Shown here: one piece after another, positions 32,877 to 43,067 of the stretch
Position numbering within the stretch: position 1 is the stretch's first letter
How the letters are laid out: every line of letters begins with the position of its first letter
DNA from: Neorhizobium alkalisoli
Lineage (GTDB): Bacteria; Pseudomonadota; Alphaproteobacteria; Rhizobiales; Rhizobiaceae
Length of the DNA: 64,000 bases
NCBI RefSeq assembly: GCF_007829835.1
Contig: NZ_VIWP01000004.1
Location: forward strand, 434,001 to 498,000
Direction: 5' to 3'
Program-made: the position numbers and the translations under genes
Notes under the pieces: generated by a model
Databases searched by the model: none
The model's input: the letters and a program-made list of their open reading frames with translations, nothing else
Told to the model about the DNA's origin: nothing

Positions 32877-35800
32877 TTACTTGTTGCGTGCCAGAAGTTC
32901 TTTGACCAGTGCGTCGTTGATCTTGCCGGTCGGTTCCTGACCGACCTTGGTCTGGAAGGCCTTGATCGCCGAGACCGTGCGGGCGCCGAGCTTGCCGTCC
33001 GGCGTGCCGGCATCATAGCCGTTCTTGTTGAGGATCGCCTGGATGTTGCGGACAGCCTTTTCCATGTCGACGGACGCGGTGGTCAGCGCCTTGCCGGAAG
33101 CCCATTCGTCGGGAAGGTTGACGCTGTTGGCCTTCGGGTCGGCCTGCTTCACGGTCCAGTTGTCCACTCGGGCGCGGGCGTTTTCCAGCTGGTCCTTGCG
33201 CATGGCGTTCGCCACTTCGTCGCGCTTCTGGGCAGCGTCCTTGTCGCCGTCCTTGGCTGCGATCGCAAACCACTTGTAGGATTCTTCGAGATTCTGCTTC
33301 ACGCCATTGCCGCGGGCAAACAGGATGGCGAGGTTGAACTGGCTGTCGGCGACGCCGAGATCGGCGGCCTTGCCGAACCAGTTGACGGCCTGCGTGTAAT
33401 CCGGCTGGCCACTGGCACCCGATGCATAAAGCACGGCGAGATTGTGCATGGCGCTGGCATTGCCGGCCTCTGCAGCCTGACGGTAATAGGTCATGGCCTG
33501 GCCGAGATTGCGCTCGATGCCGGTGCCCTTTTCGAGCAGGTTGGCGTAGCGATACTGTGCCGGCGCAAGACCGCGGTCGGCGGCAAGCTTGTACCACTTG
33601 GCAGCTTCACCCGGATCTGCCTTGACGCCGCGACCATCGGTAAACTTCGCACCGATCTCGAACAACGCGTTCGGATCACCGGCGGCGGCGGCATCGGCAA
33701 GCGATTTCGGCGCAATACCGGCCGGTACGCGGATCGGATCGGCACTCTGCGTTCTGGCCGCATTTGCAAAACCATTGTCCTGCGAACGAACCGTGTCGGC
33801 GGGCTGGATGGCGGAGGCCATGCCATCGGCCGGGCGCGGATCTGTCAGGTGGCCGCCCGTGGCGCCCTGGGTCACCGGTGCGGCCGGCAGCGAATCGACC
33901 GGTGCACCATCCATCGGGGCATCAGCCATGGCGCCGGATTGCGGCGCGGCCGGCGCCTGCGTCAGGCTGTCATTGCTGGTATCGGTCGCGGCAGCCTGAT
34001 TGGTCGCCGCATCTGGAGCCGTGGTCTGGCCGAGCGGTGCCGGGTTCTGGGGCGCCGCATTCTGCGGAGCAATCTGGGCCGGAGCATCCGGAACCGCCGG
34101 GGCGCTGATCGGCGCCGGGTCGGCTGCGCGGTTGCCGCCTGCAAAATTCTTGACCAGCGGCATTGCCATCAGCACGAGAAGCACGGCGCCGACAGCCATC
34201 AGGATCGGCCGGCGATGCTGGGCAAGCTTGGCGCCAATGCCCTTGTTCGCAGCCGGTGTCAGCGACGAGGAGGCAAGCGCCGCGGCGCGGGTGCTCTTCA
34301 GCGCGTTCGGCTGCGAAGGATCGGTTTCCTGCGCAGCGGCCTTGGCGGCGCGGCGTGCGGCGGCGATATAATCGGCGCGGTCGGACTTGCCGGCCTTTTC
34401 GCCGTCAAAATCGCCGGCAGCCTGGCTGGCGCGGACGCGCTCGAGGATCTTCTTGACATCCGGCGCGCCGGAGCCCGGCTCGAGCAGGTCATGTTCGCGA
34501 CCGGCCGGAAGCATGTCGACGGCATCGATCGGTGGTGTCGGATCGATGACGGTGCGGCCGGTCGGCTCTTCCGAGGCATCGGTCTTGCCGCCCGGGCGGA
34601 ACCGCTTGGAAAGGCCGGCGAGCAGGCTCGGCTTCGCAGCCTTCTTGCCTTCGCGAGCAGTGGCCGGCGGGTCGATCACGTCGACATCGGCGACGTCTTC
34701 AGCAAGGGCCTGTGCCGCGGCTTCAGCGGCATAGGCTTCCTCGACCTCGGCGACGGCCATCTCATGCAGCGCATCTTCGGAAAGCTGGGCTGCAACCGGC
34801 ATCTGCACCTTGCGGGCTGCCGGCTGTGCCGCCATCTGCTGCGCACCGCCCCTGGCAGGCGCTGCCTCGCGGCGACCAAAACTTTCTTCGCGATAAACGG
34901 GCTCTGGCTGAGGCGCCGCAAAACGGTCTTCCATCGTGTCCAGACGGTCGGCAATCTGCACCAGCGTGCCATGCAGTGCTTCGAACGTGCGGTGGGTCCG
35001 CTCTTCCGTGCCGCGGGTCAGTTCTTCGAGATGGCGCAGGTCGTCTGCGAGGCCGGCAAGGGCTGCCATGTCGGCAGAAGCGACCGGTGCACCGGGGCCG
35101 ACATTGCGCGAATAGGCTTCGACGACGGCTTCGGCGGCCTGCCGTGCAGCCTCGATGATATATTCGTCATTGGTCGCCATGTAGCTTTCGATCGCCGCCA
35201 TGCGGTTGTCGAAGCCGGCCGGCATTGCGCCGCCGCTCTGCTCCTGGCTGATCAGGCTCGAAAGATGGGCGATCTGGTCTTCAAGGCTGCGTAGCGCGCC
35301 TTCGTCGCTGCGCGGTGCCACGGCCGCTTCGTCGAGACGGGCGGCGATATCGCTCAGCCGGTCTTCGAGACGCTCGAAAGCACCGTTGTCCGGCGCCTGC
35401 TGGGCGGCCGGATGAATTTCGATTTCCTCGATCCGGCGGGCGAGATAGTCCAGCCGCTCGGCCAGAACGTCATTGACCGAACCATGTTCGAGATTGTCGA
35501 TCTTGCGGGAAATATCGGCGAGGTAACCGGAAAGCTCAGCCTGCTGCGCCGGCTTCTGGGCCTGTGCCAGGATCTGCGACAGCTGGTCCAGCCGCTCTTC
35601 CAGGCGCATGGCAGCCTGTTCGTCGGTCAGTTCCTCGATGCGCGTCGTCAGCGCTTCGATGCGGGCCGAAAGTGCTTCGCTCGGGTCGGTCTGGTAGGCC
35701 GCCGCATTGCTCATCGCGTCGATCTGTTCGGCAAGTCCGACGATCCGGCCATCGAGCCGCTGCAGGAAGGCGTTGTCGAGCGTGGCCGCTGCCGAGGCGC

Positions 35801-36953
35801 GGCTGCTGGCGGCGATTGCGCGGCTGATTTCGTCCAGCCGGCCATCGAGCGTCGCAAACTGTTCCGAAAATGCGGCGTCGGCCGGCTGCATGCGCGAGCC
35901 GAGCTGTTCCATCGCGGATGCGACGTTCATCAGCTTCTGTTCCAGAGCGCGCACGACCGGGTTGTCGCTCATGGCGCCAAGTTGGCCCTTGATGTCGTCG
36001 ATCCGGTAGGCGAGCTGAACGAGTTCGTCGCGCAGGTCCTGGCTGTCGAGATCCTGCATGCGCTCTTCGAGACCCTGCCAGCGGCTTTCCATCCGCTGCA
36101 TGGAATCTTCACGCGCAAGACCATCCATCACGCCGCGCAGCGCTTCGAACTCGGCGCGCAGATCGGCAATATCGGGCGAATTGGCATAACCGATCTGGCC
36201 GATGCTGTCGGCAAGCCGGGCAAAATCGCCGCGCAGATCCTCGGTAAGGCGCTGGTCTTCGGCAATCGAACGGATCGAGCGGATTTCCGATTTCAGCGTG
36301 TCCATCTCGCGGGAAACACCATCGGCAATATCCTGCTTCAGCTCGTGGCGCAGGTTGACCAGGGCTTCTGCAATCTCGCGCATCGAATCATCGGCGCGGG
36401 CCGGTGCAGCCTGGCGGGCGGGAGCTTCGCGGCGCGCATAGTCACGGCCGGAAAAGTCACGGCCGCTCGTCTGCGCAGCGTAGCTTGCCGCCGGCTGGCG
36501 CGGCGAAAGATAGTCGGCCACTTCCGGACGGGCCGGACGGCGCTCCGCGACGGGGCGTTCGGCCAGGGGTCGCTCGGCAAGGGGGCGTTCAAGTGGGCGA
36601 TGGGCTTCCGGCGGGCGGATCGCGGCGCGGATGCTTTCGGAGGCCCGCGTCTGGGGCGGGTTGGGCTGGGCATTGCGCTCGCGGGCAGCGCCCAGCATGC
36701 GCTGGCGTTCGCGGATCTCGGCAAGCGGATCGTCGGCATAGGCTGTCGCGGCCCGCTGCGGTGCCGCGGTGCTGCGTCTGTCCTGCGTGCGGCGCGCTTC
36801 GACCTGATCGGGAGCGGGCGGCTGCGGCTTGGCTTTCGGCGTGCCCGACATCAGTCCTTCGATACGGGCTTCGAGACCCTCGATCGTCCGGTTCAGGGCA
36901 TCCAGAGAAGAGCGTTCCCCGTGTCTGTTCGGGGTCGATCGTGATCCGTTCAT
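32877..36953 (-). CDS. podJ: PodJ-like polar organelle development protein
   Basis: The 1358-residue protein begins NGSRSTPNRHGERSSLDALN. The cytoplasmic part (to about 910) contains long coiled coils made of repeated RLDEISRAIAA/RIEELTDEQ-type heptads. A single membrane helix lies near 912-936 (ILMAVGAVLLVLMAMPLV), then a Pro/Ala-rich periplasmic linker, four Sel1 repeats (about 1090-1246, DPGEAAKWYKLAADRGLAPA and similar) and a C-terminal peptidoglycan-binding domain (about 1290-1355, YDAGTPDGKLGARTVSAIKA). This order is that of PodJ, which marks the new pole and guides polar growth in Agrobacterium. It is divergent from the fatty-acid cluster. Confidence 0.9.
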   Translation of the reverse strand: MNGSRSTPNRHGERSSLDALNRTIEGLEARIEGLMSGTPKAKPQPPAPDQVEARRTQDRRSTAAPQRAATAYADDPLAEIRERQRMLGAARERNAQPNPPQTRASESIRAAIRPPEAHRPLERPLAERPLAERPVAERRPARPEVADYLSPRQPAASYAAQTSGRDFSGRDYARREAPARQAAPARADDSMREIAEALVNLRHELKQDIADGVSREMDTLKSEIRSIRSIAEDQRLTEDLRGDFARLADSIGQIGYANSPDIADLRAEFEALRGVMDGLAREDSMQRMESRWQGLEERMQDLDSQDLRDELVQLAYRIDDIKGQLGAMSDNPVVRALEQKLMNVASAMEQLGSRMQPADAAFSEQFATLDGRLDEISRAIAASSRASAAATLDNAFLQRLDGRIVGLAEQIDAMSNAAAYQTDPSEALSARIEALTTRIEELTDEQAAMRLEERLDQLSQILAQAQKPAQQAELSGYLADISRKIDNLEHGSVNDVLAERLDYLARRIEEIEIHPAAQQAPDNGAFERLEDRLSDIAARLDEAAVAPRSDEGALRSLEDQIAHLSSLISQEQSGGAMPAGFDNRMAAIESYMATNDEYIIEAARQAAEAVVEAYSRNVGPGAPVASADMAALAGLADDLRHLEELTRGTEERTHRTFEALHGTLVQIADRLDTMEDRFAAPQPEPVYREESFGRREAAPARGGAQQMAAQPAARKVQMPVAAQLSEDALHEMAVAEVEEAYAAEAAAQALAEDVADVDVIDPPATAREGKKAAKPSLLAGLSKRFRPGGKTDASEEPTGRTVIDPTPPIDAVDMLPAGREHDLLEPGSGAPDVKKILERVRASQAAGDFDGEKAGKSDRADYIAAARRAAKAAAQETDPSQPNALKSTRAAALASSSLTPAANKGIGAKLAQHRRPILMAVGAVLLVLMAMPLVKNFAGGNRAADPAPISAPAVPDAPAQIAPQNAAPQNPAPLGQTTAPDAATNQAAATDTSNDSLTQAPAAPQSGAMADAPMDGAPVDSLPAAPVTQGATGGHLTDPRPADGMASAIQPADTVRSQDNGFANAARTQSADPIRVPAGIAPKSLADAAAAGDPNALFEIGAKFTDGRGVKADPGEAAKWYKLAADRGLAPAQYRYANLLEKGTGIERNLGQAMTYYRQAAEAGNASAMHNLAVLYASGASGQPDYTQAVNWFGKAADLGVADSQFNLAILFARGNGVKQNLEESYKWFAIAAKDGDKDAAQKRDEVANAMRKDQLENARARVDNWTVKQADPKANSVNLPDEWASGKALTTASVDMEKAVRNIQAILNKNGYDAGTPDGKLGARTVSAIKAFQTKVGQEPTGKINDALVKELLARNK

Positions 36954-37464
36954 GTGTTCGCTCGTTTCGCCATTGTAACTGCGGACGCCGTTTCAGCCTC
37001 TGCCGGAAAGTCGGATGGTTTCCGGTGAATCTTACATCTATTAGCTCAAGCTTACGCAAGCCTTGCCTTATTTAGACAAATGTAACGTCAATGATGTAAT
37101 GCGCATCATCTGTCTTAAGCCCCACTATTCTCAGAAACGTGGTAAACAATGGGTTAATTTCGAAGCAGATTTTAACCTTTTACCCGCGAGCGGCTGGTTT
37201 TCCGGCTGGTAGCTGGGCTGTGCCCCCTGCTTTTGAGTGGAATTCCGCAACCTCTGCCCCAGCTTTGCATCAGGGCCTTCTATTCCGGCCTTTTGACCGA
37301 CCCGCTGCACTGATTTGTTCCGGATCCTGCAGCCATGACGGCGCCCATAAATTTCCGCCTGCGCCATTTGACGTTTACGCAAACGTCAATTAATTATGCC
37401 ATGCAAGATTTGGAGTTCGGGGAGGATCCGGGCTTCAGGACGAGGATGAGGAGGATGCTCGACC
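36954..37464. promoter_or_regulatory. Divergent promoter region podJ / acyl-CoA dehydrogenase
   Basis: The 511-base gap carries both promoters. It contains the palindrome at 37368-37389 and AT-rich stretches around 37080-37175. Short open frames (for example 37139-37393) have no coding character and were not accepted. Confidence 0.5.
37368..37389. promoter_or_regulatory. TTGACGTTT palindrome upstream of the beta-oxidation cluster
   Basis: TTGACGTTT (37368-37376) and AAACGTCAA (37381-37389) form a perfect 9-bp dyad around ACGC, 76 bases before the acyl-CoA dehydrogenase start. Its form resembles operators described for LiuR (MerR family) and similar regulators of fatty-acid and branched-chain degradation in proteobacteria. 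Which regulator binds is inference. Confidence 0.65.
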
Positions 37465-39258
37465 ATGCCAGTCTATCAGGCGCCGGTGAACGATACGCTG
37501 TTTATTCTGAACGATGTGCTGGGGCTTGAGCGCTACGGCAACCTGCCGGGTTTTGCCGATGCGACGCCCGACATGATCGAGGCGATTGTCGGCGAGGCGG
37601 CAAGGGTGGCGGAAGAGGCGCTTTTCCCGCTCAATCTCTCGGGTGACAAGCAAGGCTGCACCCGGAATGCGGATGGCACGGTTTCGGTGCCGGATGGTTT
37701 CAAACAGGCCTATGACCAGTATTGCCAGGGCGGCTGGATCGGTCTCGCTGTGCCGGAAGAGTTCGGCGGCCAGGGCCTGCCCTATACGCTGCATGCCGCC
37801 GTCGGCGAATACATGTCGTCGGCCAACATGTCGCTGATGATGTATCCGGGCCTGACCCAGGGGGCGATCGCCGCGATCATCGTGCATGGCTCGCCCGAAC
37901 AGAAAGCGACCTATCTGCCCAAAATGGTGGCCGGCACATGGTCTGGCACGATGAACCTGACCGAACCCCATTGCGGTACCGATCTCGGCCTGTTGCGCAC
38001 GAAGGCAGTGCCGCAGGCTGACGGTTCCTATAAGATTTCCGGCCAAAAGATCTTCATCTCGGCCGGCGAACATTCGATGACCGACAATATCGTGCATCTC
38101 GTGCTCGCCCGTATCGAGGGCGCGCCGGAAGGCACCAAGGGCATTTCGCTATTCATCGTGCCGAAATTCATGGTCGAGGAAGACGGCTCGCTCGGTGCCC
38201 GCAACACGGTTGCCTGCGGCGCGATCGAGGAAAAGATGGGCATTCACGGCAATGCCACCTGCGTCATGAACTATGACGAGGCCAAGGGCTTTCTGATCGG
38301 CGCGGAGAACAAGGGTCTTGCGGCCATGTTCGTGATGATGAACGAGGCCCGCCTCGGCGTCGGTCTTCAGGGCCTGTCGATTGCCGAAACCGCCTATCAG
38401 AACGCCGTGTCCTATGCGCGCGAACGTATCCAGGGCCGCTCGCTCTCGGGCGTGAAAAACCCGGACGGCAAGGCCGATCCGATTATCGTGCATCCGGATA
38501 TCCGCCGCTCGCTGATGACGATCCGCGCCTTCAACGAGGCCGGCCGCGCCTTCCTTCTCTGGACCGCGCTGAAATCCGATATCGCCCACCGCTCGCCGGA
38601 CGAGGCCGAACGCCAGAACGCCGATGACCTTTTGGGCCTCGCCACCCCGATCCTGAAAGGTGTGCTGACCGACAAGGGCTTCGACCACGCCGTCATGGCC
38701 CAGCAGGTGTTTGGCGGTCACGGCTACATCGAGGAACACGGCATGAGCCAGTATGTCCGCGATGCCCGTATCACCATGATCTACGAAGGTGCCAATGGCA
38801 TTCAGGCGCTCGATCTCGTCGGCCGCAAGCTGGCCCTCAACGGCGGCCGCGCCGTCATGGCCATGTTCAAGGAGATCGGTGATTTCTGCGAGGAGAACCG
38901 TGGAGACGAGGCCATGGTCCCCTATACCAAGGCCCTGAAAAAGGGCCTGAACGATCTGCAGGCTGCCACCATGTGGTTCATGCAGAACGCCATGGCCAAA
39001 CCCGACAATGCCGGCGCCGGCTCGACCGACTACATGCACCTCTTCGGCCTCGTGACACTCGGCTACATGTGGGCGAAGATGGCCAAGGCCGCGCAGGAAA
39101 AGCTGGCAGCCGGTGATGCCCGCGAGGATTACCTGAAGAACAAGCTCATCACGGCAAAGTTCTTTATGGAAAAGGTCATGCCGGAAACGGTGCTGCGCAA
39201 GGCCCGCATCGAAGCGGGTGCGGAGAGCCTGATGGAGTTTTCGGCCGAGGCATTTTAG
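37465..39258 (+). CDS. Acyl-CoA dehydrogenase, C-terminal-extended FadE-like type
   Basis: The 597-residue flavoprotein has the acyl-CoA dehydrogenase N-domain (GWIGLAVPEEFGGQGLPYTL), the middle beta domain with WSGTMNLTEPHCGTDLG and KISGQKIFISAGEHSM, and the C-domain with QVFGGHGYIEEHGMSQY, RDARITMIYEGANGIQAL (the catalytic Glu in YEGANG). A C-terminal helical extension (about 480-597, typical of the 590-600 residue class) follows. It carries out the first step of fatty-acid beta-oxidation. It is first in the dehydrogenase-thiolase-FadJ run and lies behind a palindromic operator. Confidence 0.92.
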   Translation: MPVYQAPVNDTLFILNDVLGLERYGNLPGFADATPDMIEAIVGEAARVAEEALFPLNLSGDKQGCTRNADGTVSVPDGFKQAYDQYCQGGWIGLAVPEEFGGQGLPYTLHAAVGEYMSSANMSLMMYPGLTQGAIAAIIVHGSPEQKATYLPKMVAGTWSGTMNLTEPHCGTDLGLLRTKAVPQADGSYKISGQKIFISAGEHSMTDNIVHLVLARIEGAPEGTKGISLFIVPKFMVEEDGSLGARNTVACGAIEEKMGIHGNATCVMNYDEAKGFLIGAENKGLAAMFVMMNEARLGVGLQGLSIAETAYQNAVSYARERIQGRSLSGVKNPDGKADPIIVHPDIRRSLMTIRAFNEAGRAFLLWTALKSDIAHRSPDEAERQNADDLLGLATPILKGVLTDKGFDHAVMAQQVFGGHGYIEEHGMSQYVRDARITMIYEGANGIQALDLVGRKLALNGGRAVMAMFKEIGDFCEENRGDEAMVPYTKALKKGLNDLQAATMWFMQNAMAKPDNAGAGSTDYMHLFGLVTLGYMWAKMAKAAQEKLAAGDAREDYLKNKLITAKFFMEKVMPETVLRKARIEAGAESLMEFSAEAF

Positions 39259-39267
39259 GCGGGTGGC

Positions 39268-39406
39268 TGCCCCTCACCCTAACCCTCTCCCCGCTTGCGG
39301 GGAGAGGGGACGTGCCCTGAGAGAGGCCGGAGATTGGAGCGAGTGGGCGCGGCATACCCTTCTCCCCGTATGCGGGGAGAAGGTGGCGGCAGCCGGATGA
39401 GGGGCA
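39268..39406. repeat. RIME-like palindromic intergenic repeat, copy 2
   Basis: The 139-base element begins TGCCCCTCACCCTAACCC (39268) and ends GGATGAGGGGCA (39406), the same boundaries as the copy at 27404-27534. Internal hairpins are CTCTCCCCGC/GCGGGGAGAG and CCTTCTCCCCGTA/TGCGGGGAGAAGG. It fills most of the gap between the dehydrogenase and the thiolase. Confidence 0.85.
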
Positions 39407-39477
39407 GCGTCAACGCCTAAACGAGAATTCAAGGGTGCTCCAGGCACCCCACGAAATGACACGGGAGAGATGACACC

Positions 39478-40686
39478 ATGACCGAAGTCTTCATTTACGA
39501 CCATGTGCGCACGCCGCGCGGTCGCGGCAAGAAGGACGGTAGCCTGCACGAGGTTCCCTCCGTCCGCCTCGCCGCCAAGACGCTCGAGGCGATCCGCGAC
39601 CGCAACGGTCTCGACACATCCACCGTCGACGACATCATCATGGGCTGCGTCGATCCCGTCATGGATAGTGGCGCCGTCATCCCCAAGGCCGCGGCCTTCG
39701 AAGCCGGGTATTCGACAAAAGCACCCGGCATGCAGATCTCCCGTTTCTGCGCCTCCGGCCTCGACGCCATCAATTTTGGCGCAGGCAAGATCATGGCTGG
39801 ATCCGACGATATCGTCATTGCCGGCGGCGTCGAGAGCATGTCGCGTGTCGGCATGGGCATGTCCGGCGGTGCCTGGTACATGGACCCTTCGGTCAATTTC
39901 CCGGCTTTCTTCATGCCGCAGGGCGTCTCCGCCGACCTGATCGCCACAAAGTATGGCTTTTCCCGCGATGACGTCGATGCCTATGCCGTCGAAAGCCAGA
40001 AGCGCGCCGGAAAAGCCTGGGATGCGGGCTATTTCAAGAATTCCGTCATCCCCGTAAAGGACCAGAACGGCCTCGTGATCCTCGACCGTGACGAGCACAT
40101 GCGCCCGACCACGGACATGCAGGCGCTGGCCTCGCTCAACGCCTCCTTCCAGATGCCGGGTGAAATGGGCGGTTTCGAAGCCGTCGGCATCCAGGCCCAT
40201 CCGGAAATCGAGTGCATCAACTATGTCCATCACGCCGGCAATTCTTCCGGTATTGTCGATGGCGCCGCTGCCGTGCTGATCGGCTCCAAGGCCGGCGGTG
40301 AAAGCATGGGCGTCAAACCCCGTGCGCGGATCAAGGCGTTCGCCAATATCGGCTCCGACCCGGCGCTGATGCTGACCGGCCCGGTCGATGTCACCGAAAA
40401 GCTGCTTGCCCGCACCGGCATGAAGATTTCTGATATCGACCTGTTCGAGCTCAACGAAGCCTTCGCAGCCGTCGTGCTGCGCTACATGCAGGCCTTCGAC
40501 ATTTCCCACGACATCATGAACGTCAATGGTGGCGCGATCGCCATGGGCCACCCGCTCGGCGCCACCGGCGCGATGATTTTGGGCACTGTGCTGGACGAGC
40601 TGGAACGCCGCGACCTCAACACCGCGCTCGTGACACTCTGCATCGGCGCCGGCATGGGCACGGCAACGGTGATCGAGAGGGTTTGA
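39478..40686 (+). CDS. Acetyl-CoA C-acyltransferase (thiolase)
   Basis: The 402-residue thiolase has the nucleophilic Cys in [20 protein letters not shown] (about residue 88), the [12 protein letters not shown] block with the conserved His-containing [18 protein letters not shown], and the second active Cys in [17 protein letters not shown]. It cleaves 3-ketoacyl-CoA in the last step of beta-oxidation. GGGAGAGATGACACC precedes the ATG. Its place between an acyl-CoA dehydrogenase and a FadJ-type enzyme supports a degradative (FadA/FadI-like) role over acetoacetyl-CoA synthesis. Confidence 0.93.
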   Translation: MTEVFIYDHVRTPRGRGKKDGSLHEVPSVRLAAKTLEAIRDRNGLDTSTVDDIIMGCVDPVMDSGAVIPKAAAFEAGYSTKAPGMQISRFCASGLDAINFGAGKIMAGSDDIVIAGGVESMSRVGMGMSGGAWYMDPSVNFPAFFMPQGVSADLIATKYGFSRDDVDAYAVESQKRAGKAWDAGYFKNSVIPVKDQNGLVILDRDEHMRPTTDMQALASLNASFQMPGEMGGFEAVGIQAHPEIECINYVHHAGNSSGIVDGAAAVLIGSKAGGESMGVKPRARIKAFANIGSDPALMLTGPVDVTEKLLARTGMKISDIDLFELNEAFAAVVLRYMQAFDISHDIMNVNGGAIAMGHPLGATGAMILGTVLDELERRDLNTALVTLCIGAGMGTATVIERV

Positions 40687-40693
40687 TGGGGTC

Positions 40694-40795
40694 TTAACCC
40701 TCCCCCTTGTGGGGAGGGTGGCCGGCAGGCGGGAGGGGTTTCGCCCGGAATGAAGTCCCCTCCCCAACCCCTCCCCACAAGGGGGAGGGGCTTAA
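40694..40795. repeat. Palindromic intergenic repeat between thiolase and FadJ genes
   Basis: The left arm CCCTCCCCCTTGTGGGGAGG and right arm CCTCCCCACAAGGGGGAGGGG are inverted copies bounding a 102-base element with the internal GGCCGGCAGGCGGGAGGGG. It belongs to the same class of rhizobial palindromic elements as the copies at 27404 and 39268 but is a different subtype. Confidence 0.8.
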
Positions 40796-40828
40796 CCGCC
40801 AGAATTTCAGGGAAGAGGAAATCCCATC

Positions 40829-43045
40829 ATGACCACCTACACCAATTTCACCGTCGAAACCGACACAGACGGTATCGCCCTCGTCACCTGGGACATGCCG
40901 GAAAAATCGATGAATGTCTTCACGGCCGAAGTGATGGACGAACTCGAGGCGATCCTGAAAGCCACCGTTGCGGATGCTGGCGTCAAGGGCGTCGTCTTCA
41001 CCTCCGGCAAATCCTCCTTCTCGGGTGGTGCCGATCTCACCATGATCCGCGGCCTCTTCTCGCTGCTGCATGAGGAACAGGCGAAGGACCCGCAGGCGGC
41101 GAAGCAAAAGCTATTCGATGTCGCCGGCCGCATGACCTGGCTCTTTCGCGCCATCGAGACCAATGGCAAGCCGTGGGTTTCCGCCATCAACGGCACCTGC
41201 ATGGGCGGCGCTTTCGAACTGTCGCTCGCCTGCCACGGCCGTGTCGCCGCCAATTCGAAATCGGTGAAAATCGCCCTGCCGGAAGTCAAGGTCGGCATCT
41301 TTCCGGGCGCCGGCGGCACCCAGCGCGTATCACGTCTCGCCAATGCGCAGGATGCGCTGCAGATGATGACGACCGGCCAGTCGCTTACCCCCCAGCGCGC
41401 CAAGGCCATGGGCCTGATCCATCAGGTCGTCGAGCCGGGTGAGCTGGTCACCGCCGCAAAACAGATGATCAAGGACGGCCTTAAACCCGTCGCCCCCTGG
41501 GATGAAAAAGGGTTCAAAGCCCCCGGCGGCGGTGTCTGGACGCCCGCGGCCGCCCAACTTTTCCCGGCAGCCCCCGCCATCCTGCGCCGCGAGACGGCCG
41601 GCAATTATCCGGGCGCGCTCGCCATCCTCAAATGTGTTTATGAAGGCCTGCAGCTTCCCTTCGAAACGGCGCTTAAAGTCGAACAGCGTTATTTCACGCA
41701 GATCCTCGGCACGACCGAAGCCTTTTCGATGATCCGCTCGCTGTTCATCTCCATGCAGGAACTCGGCAAGGGCGCCCGCCGCCCGGCCGGTGTCGAAAAG
41801 AGCGAATTCAAGAAGATCGGCGTCATCGGCGCCGGTTTCATGGGCGCTTCGATTGCTTATGTCACGGCAGCTGCCGGCATCCCCGTCGTTCTGATCGACC
41901 GCGATCAGGAGGCCGCCAACAAGGGCAAGGCCGTCTCGGAAAAACTGGTGGCCGACAGCGTCGCCAAGGGCCGCATGACGAAGGAAGAGGGCGAAAAGCT
42001 GCTCTCTCTCGTCACGCCCACGCCGGATTACCAGACGCTCGCCGATGCCGATCTCGTCATCGAGGCAGTGTTCGAGGACCGCGCGGTTAAAAAGGCCGTC
42101 ATCGAACAGGTGGAAGCGGTCATCCGCCCCGCCACCATCTTCGCCTCCAACACCTCGACACTGCCGATCACCGGCCTTGCCGAAAATTCAAAGCGTCCGG
42201 ACCAGTTCGTCGGCGTGCATTTCTTCTCGCCGGTCGAGAAGATGATGCTGACCGAAGTCATTCTGGGCGAAAAGACCGGTGACCGCGCGCTCGCCACGGC
42301 CCTCGATTTCGTCGCGAAGATCAAGAAAACGCCGATCGTCGTCAACGATACGCGCGGTTTCTTCGTCAACCGCTGCGTCTTCCGGTATATCAACGAGGCC
42401 TATGACATGCTGATCGAAGGCGTGCCGGCGGCGATGATCGAGAATGCCGCAAAAATGGCTGGCATGCCGGTCGGCCCGCTCTCGCTCAACGACGAGGTCG
42501 CCGTCGACCTGTCCCAAAAGATCATGAAGGCCTCGATCGCCGATCTGGGTGAAGCCTCGGTCAAGCCCGCGCATATGGCGCTGATCGACAAGCTGGTGAA
42601 CGACCTCGACCGCCGCGGCCGCAAGAACGGCCAGGGTTTTTACGACTACCCACCAAAACCTGCGAAAAAATCCCTCTGGCCCGGCCTCAAGGATTTTTAC
42701 CCGCAAAAGCCGGCCGCCGAGGTGGATGTCGACACGCTAAAGCAGCGCCTGCTGGTGACGATCGCGCTGGAAGCGGCGCGCACCGTCGAGGAAGGCATCG
42801 TCACCGACCCCCGCGAAGCCGATGTCGGCTCCATTCTGGGCTTCGGTTTCGCGCCTTATACCGGCGGCACGCTGAGTTATATCGACGGCATGGGCGTGAA
42901 GACGTTCGTGGCGCTGTGCGAAAAGCTGGCGGCGAAATACGGCGAACATTTCGCGCCGACGCCGCTGCTCAAGGACATGGCGGCGAAAGGCGAAACGTTT
43001 TACGGACGGTTCGATCCGTATGGGCAGGGGAGGGTGGCGGCATAA
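40829..43045 (+). CDS. Bifunctional enoyl-CoA hydratase/3-hydroxyacyl-CoA dehydrogenase (FadJ/FadB-like)
   Basis: The 738-residue protein has an N-terminal enoyl-CoA hydratase domain (about 1-300; SSFSGGADLTMIR, NGTCMGGAFELSLACHGR, with the oxyanion-hole glycines, and GIFPGAGGTQRVSR). A 3-hydroxyacyl-CoA dehydrogenase half follows: IGVIGAGFMGASIAYVTAAA (NAD-binding, about 330), ASNTSTLPI, FVGVHFFSPVEKMMLTEVI (catalytic His) and NDTRGFFVNRCVFRY. It performs the two middle steps of beta-oxidation. It completes the dehydrogenase-thiolase-FadJ cluster, and its 3' end abuts the AT-rich island. Confidence 0.94.
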   Translation: MTTYTNFTVETDTDGIALVTWDMPEKSMNVFTAEVMDELEAILKATVADAGVKGVVFTSGKSSFSGGADLTMIRGLFSLLHEEQAKDPQAAKQKLFDVAGRMTWLFRAIETNGKPWVSAINGTCMGGAFELSLACHGRVAANSKSVKIALPEVKVGIFPGAGGTQRVSRLANAQDALQMMTTGQSLTPQRAKAMGLIHQVVEPGELVTAAKQMIKDGLKPVAPWDEKGFKAPGGGVWTPAAAQLFPAAPAILRRETAGNYPGALAILKCVYEGLQLPFETALKVEQRYFTQILGTTEAFSMIRSLFISMQELGKGARRPAGVEKSEFKKIGVIGAGFMGASIAYVTAAAGIPVVLIDRDQEAANKGKAVSEKLVADSVAKGRMTKEEGEKLLSLVTPTPDYQTLADADLVIEAVFEDRAVKKAVIEQVEAVIRPATIFASNTSTLPITGLAENSKRPDQFVGVHFFSPVEKMMLTEVILGEKTGDRALATALDFVAKIKKTPIVVNDTRGFFVNRCVFRYINEAYDMLIEGVPAAMIENAAKMAGMPVGPLSLNDEVAVDLSQKIMKASIADLGEASVKPAHMALIDKLVNDLDRRGRKNGQGFYDYPPKPAKKSLWPGLKDFYPQKPAAEVDVDTLKQRLLVTIALEAARTVEEGIVTDPREADVGSILGFGFAPYTGGTLSYIDGMGVKTFVALCEKLAAKYGEHFAPTPLLKDMAAKGETFYGRFDPYGQGRVAA

Positions 43046-43067
43046 GTCGCCCCTCATCAACATAGAA

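Noticed and set aside
33444..36944. Two long plus-strand frames across podJ
   Set aside because: They are antisense to podJ, which has clear coiled coils, Sel1 repeats and a peptidoglycan-binding end; the antisense products have no recognisable domain.
37139..37393. Short plus-strand frame between podJ and the acyl-CoA dehydrogenase
   Set aside because: No ribosome site or coding bias, and it contains the promoter dyad.
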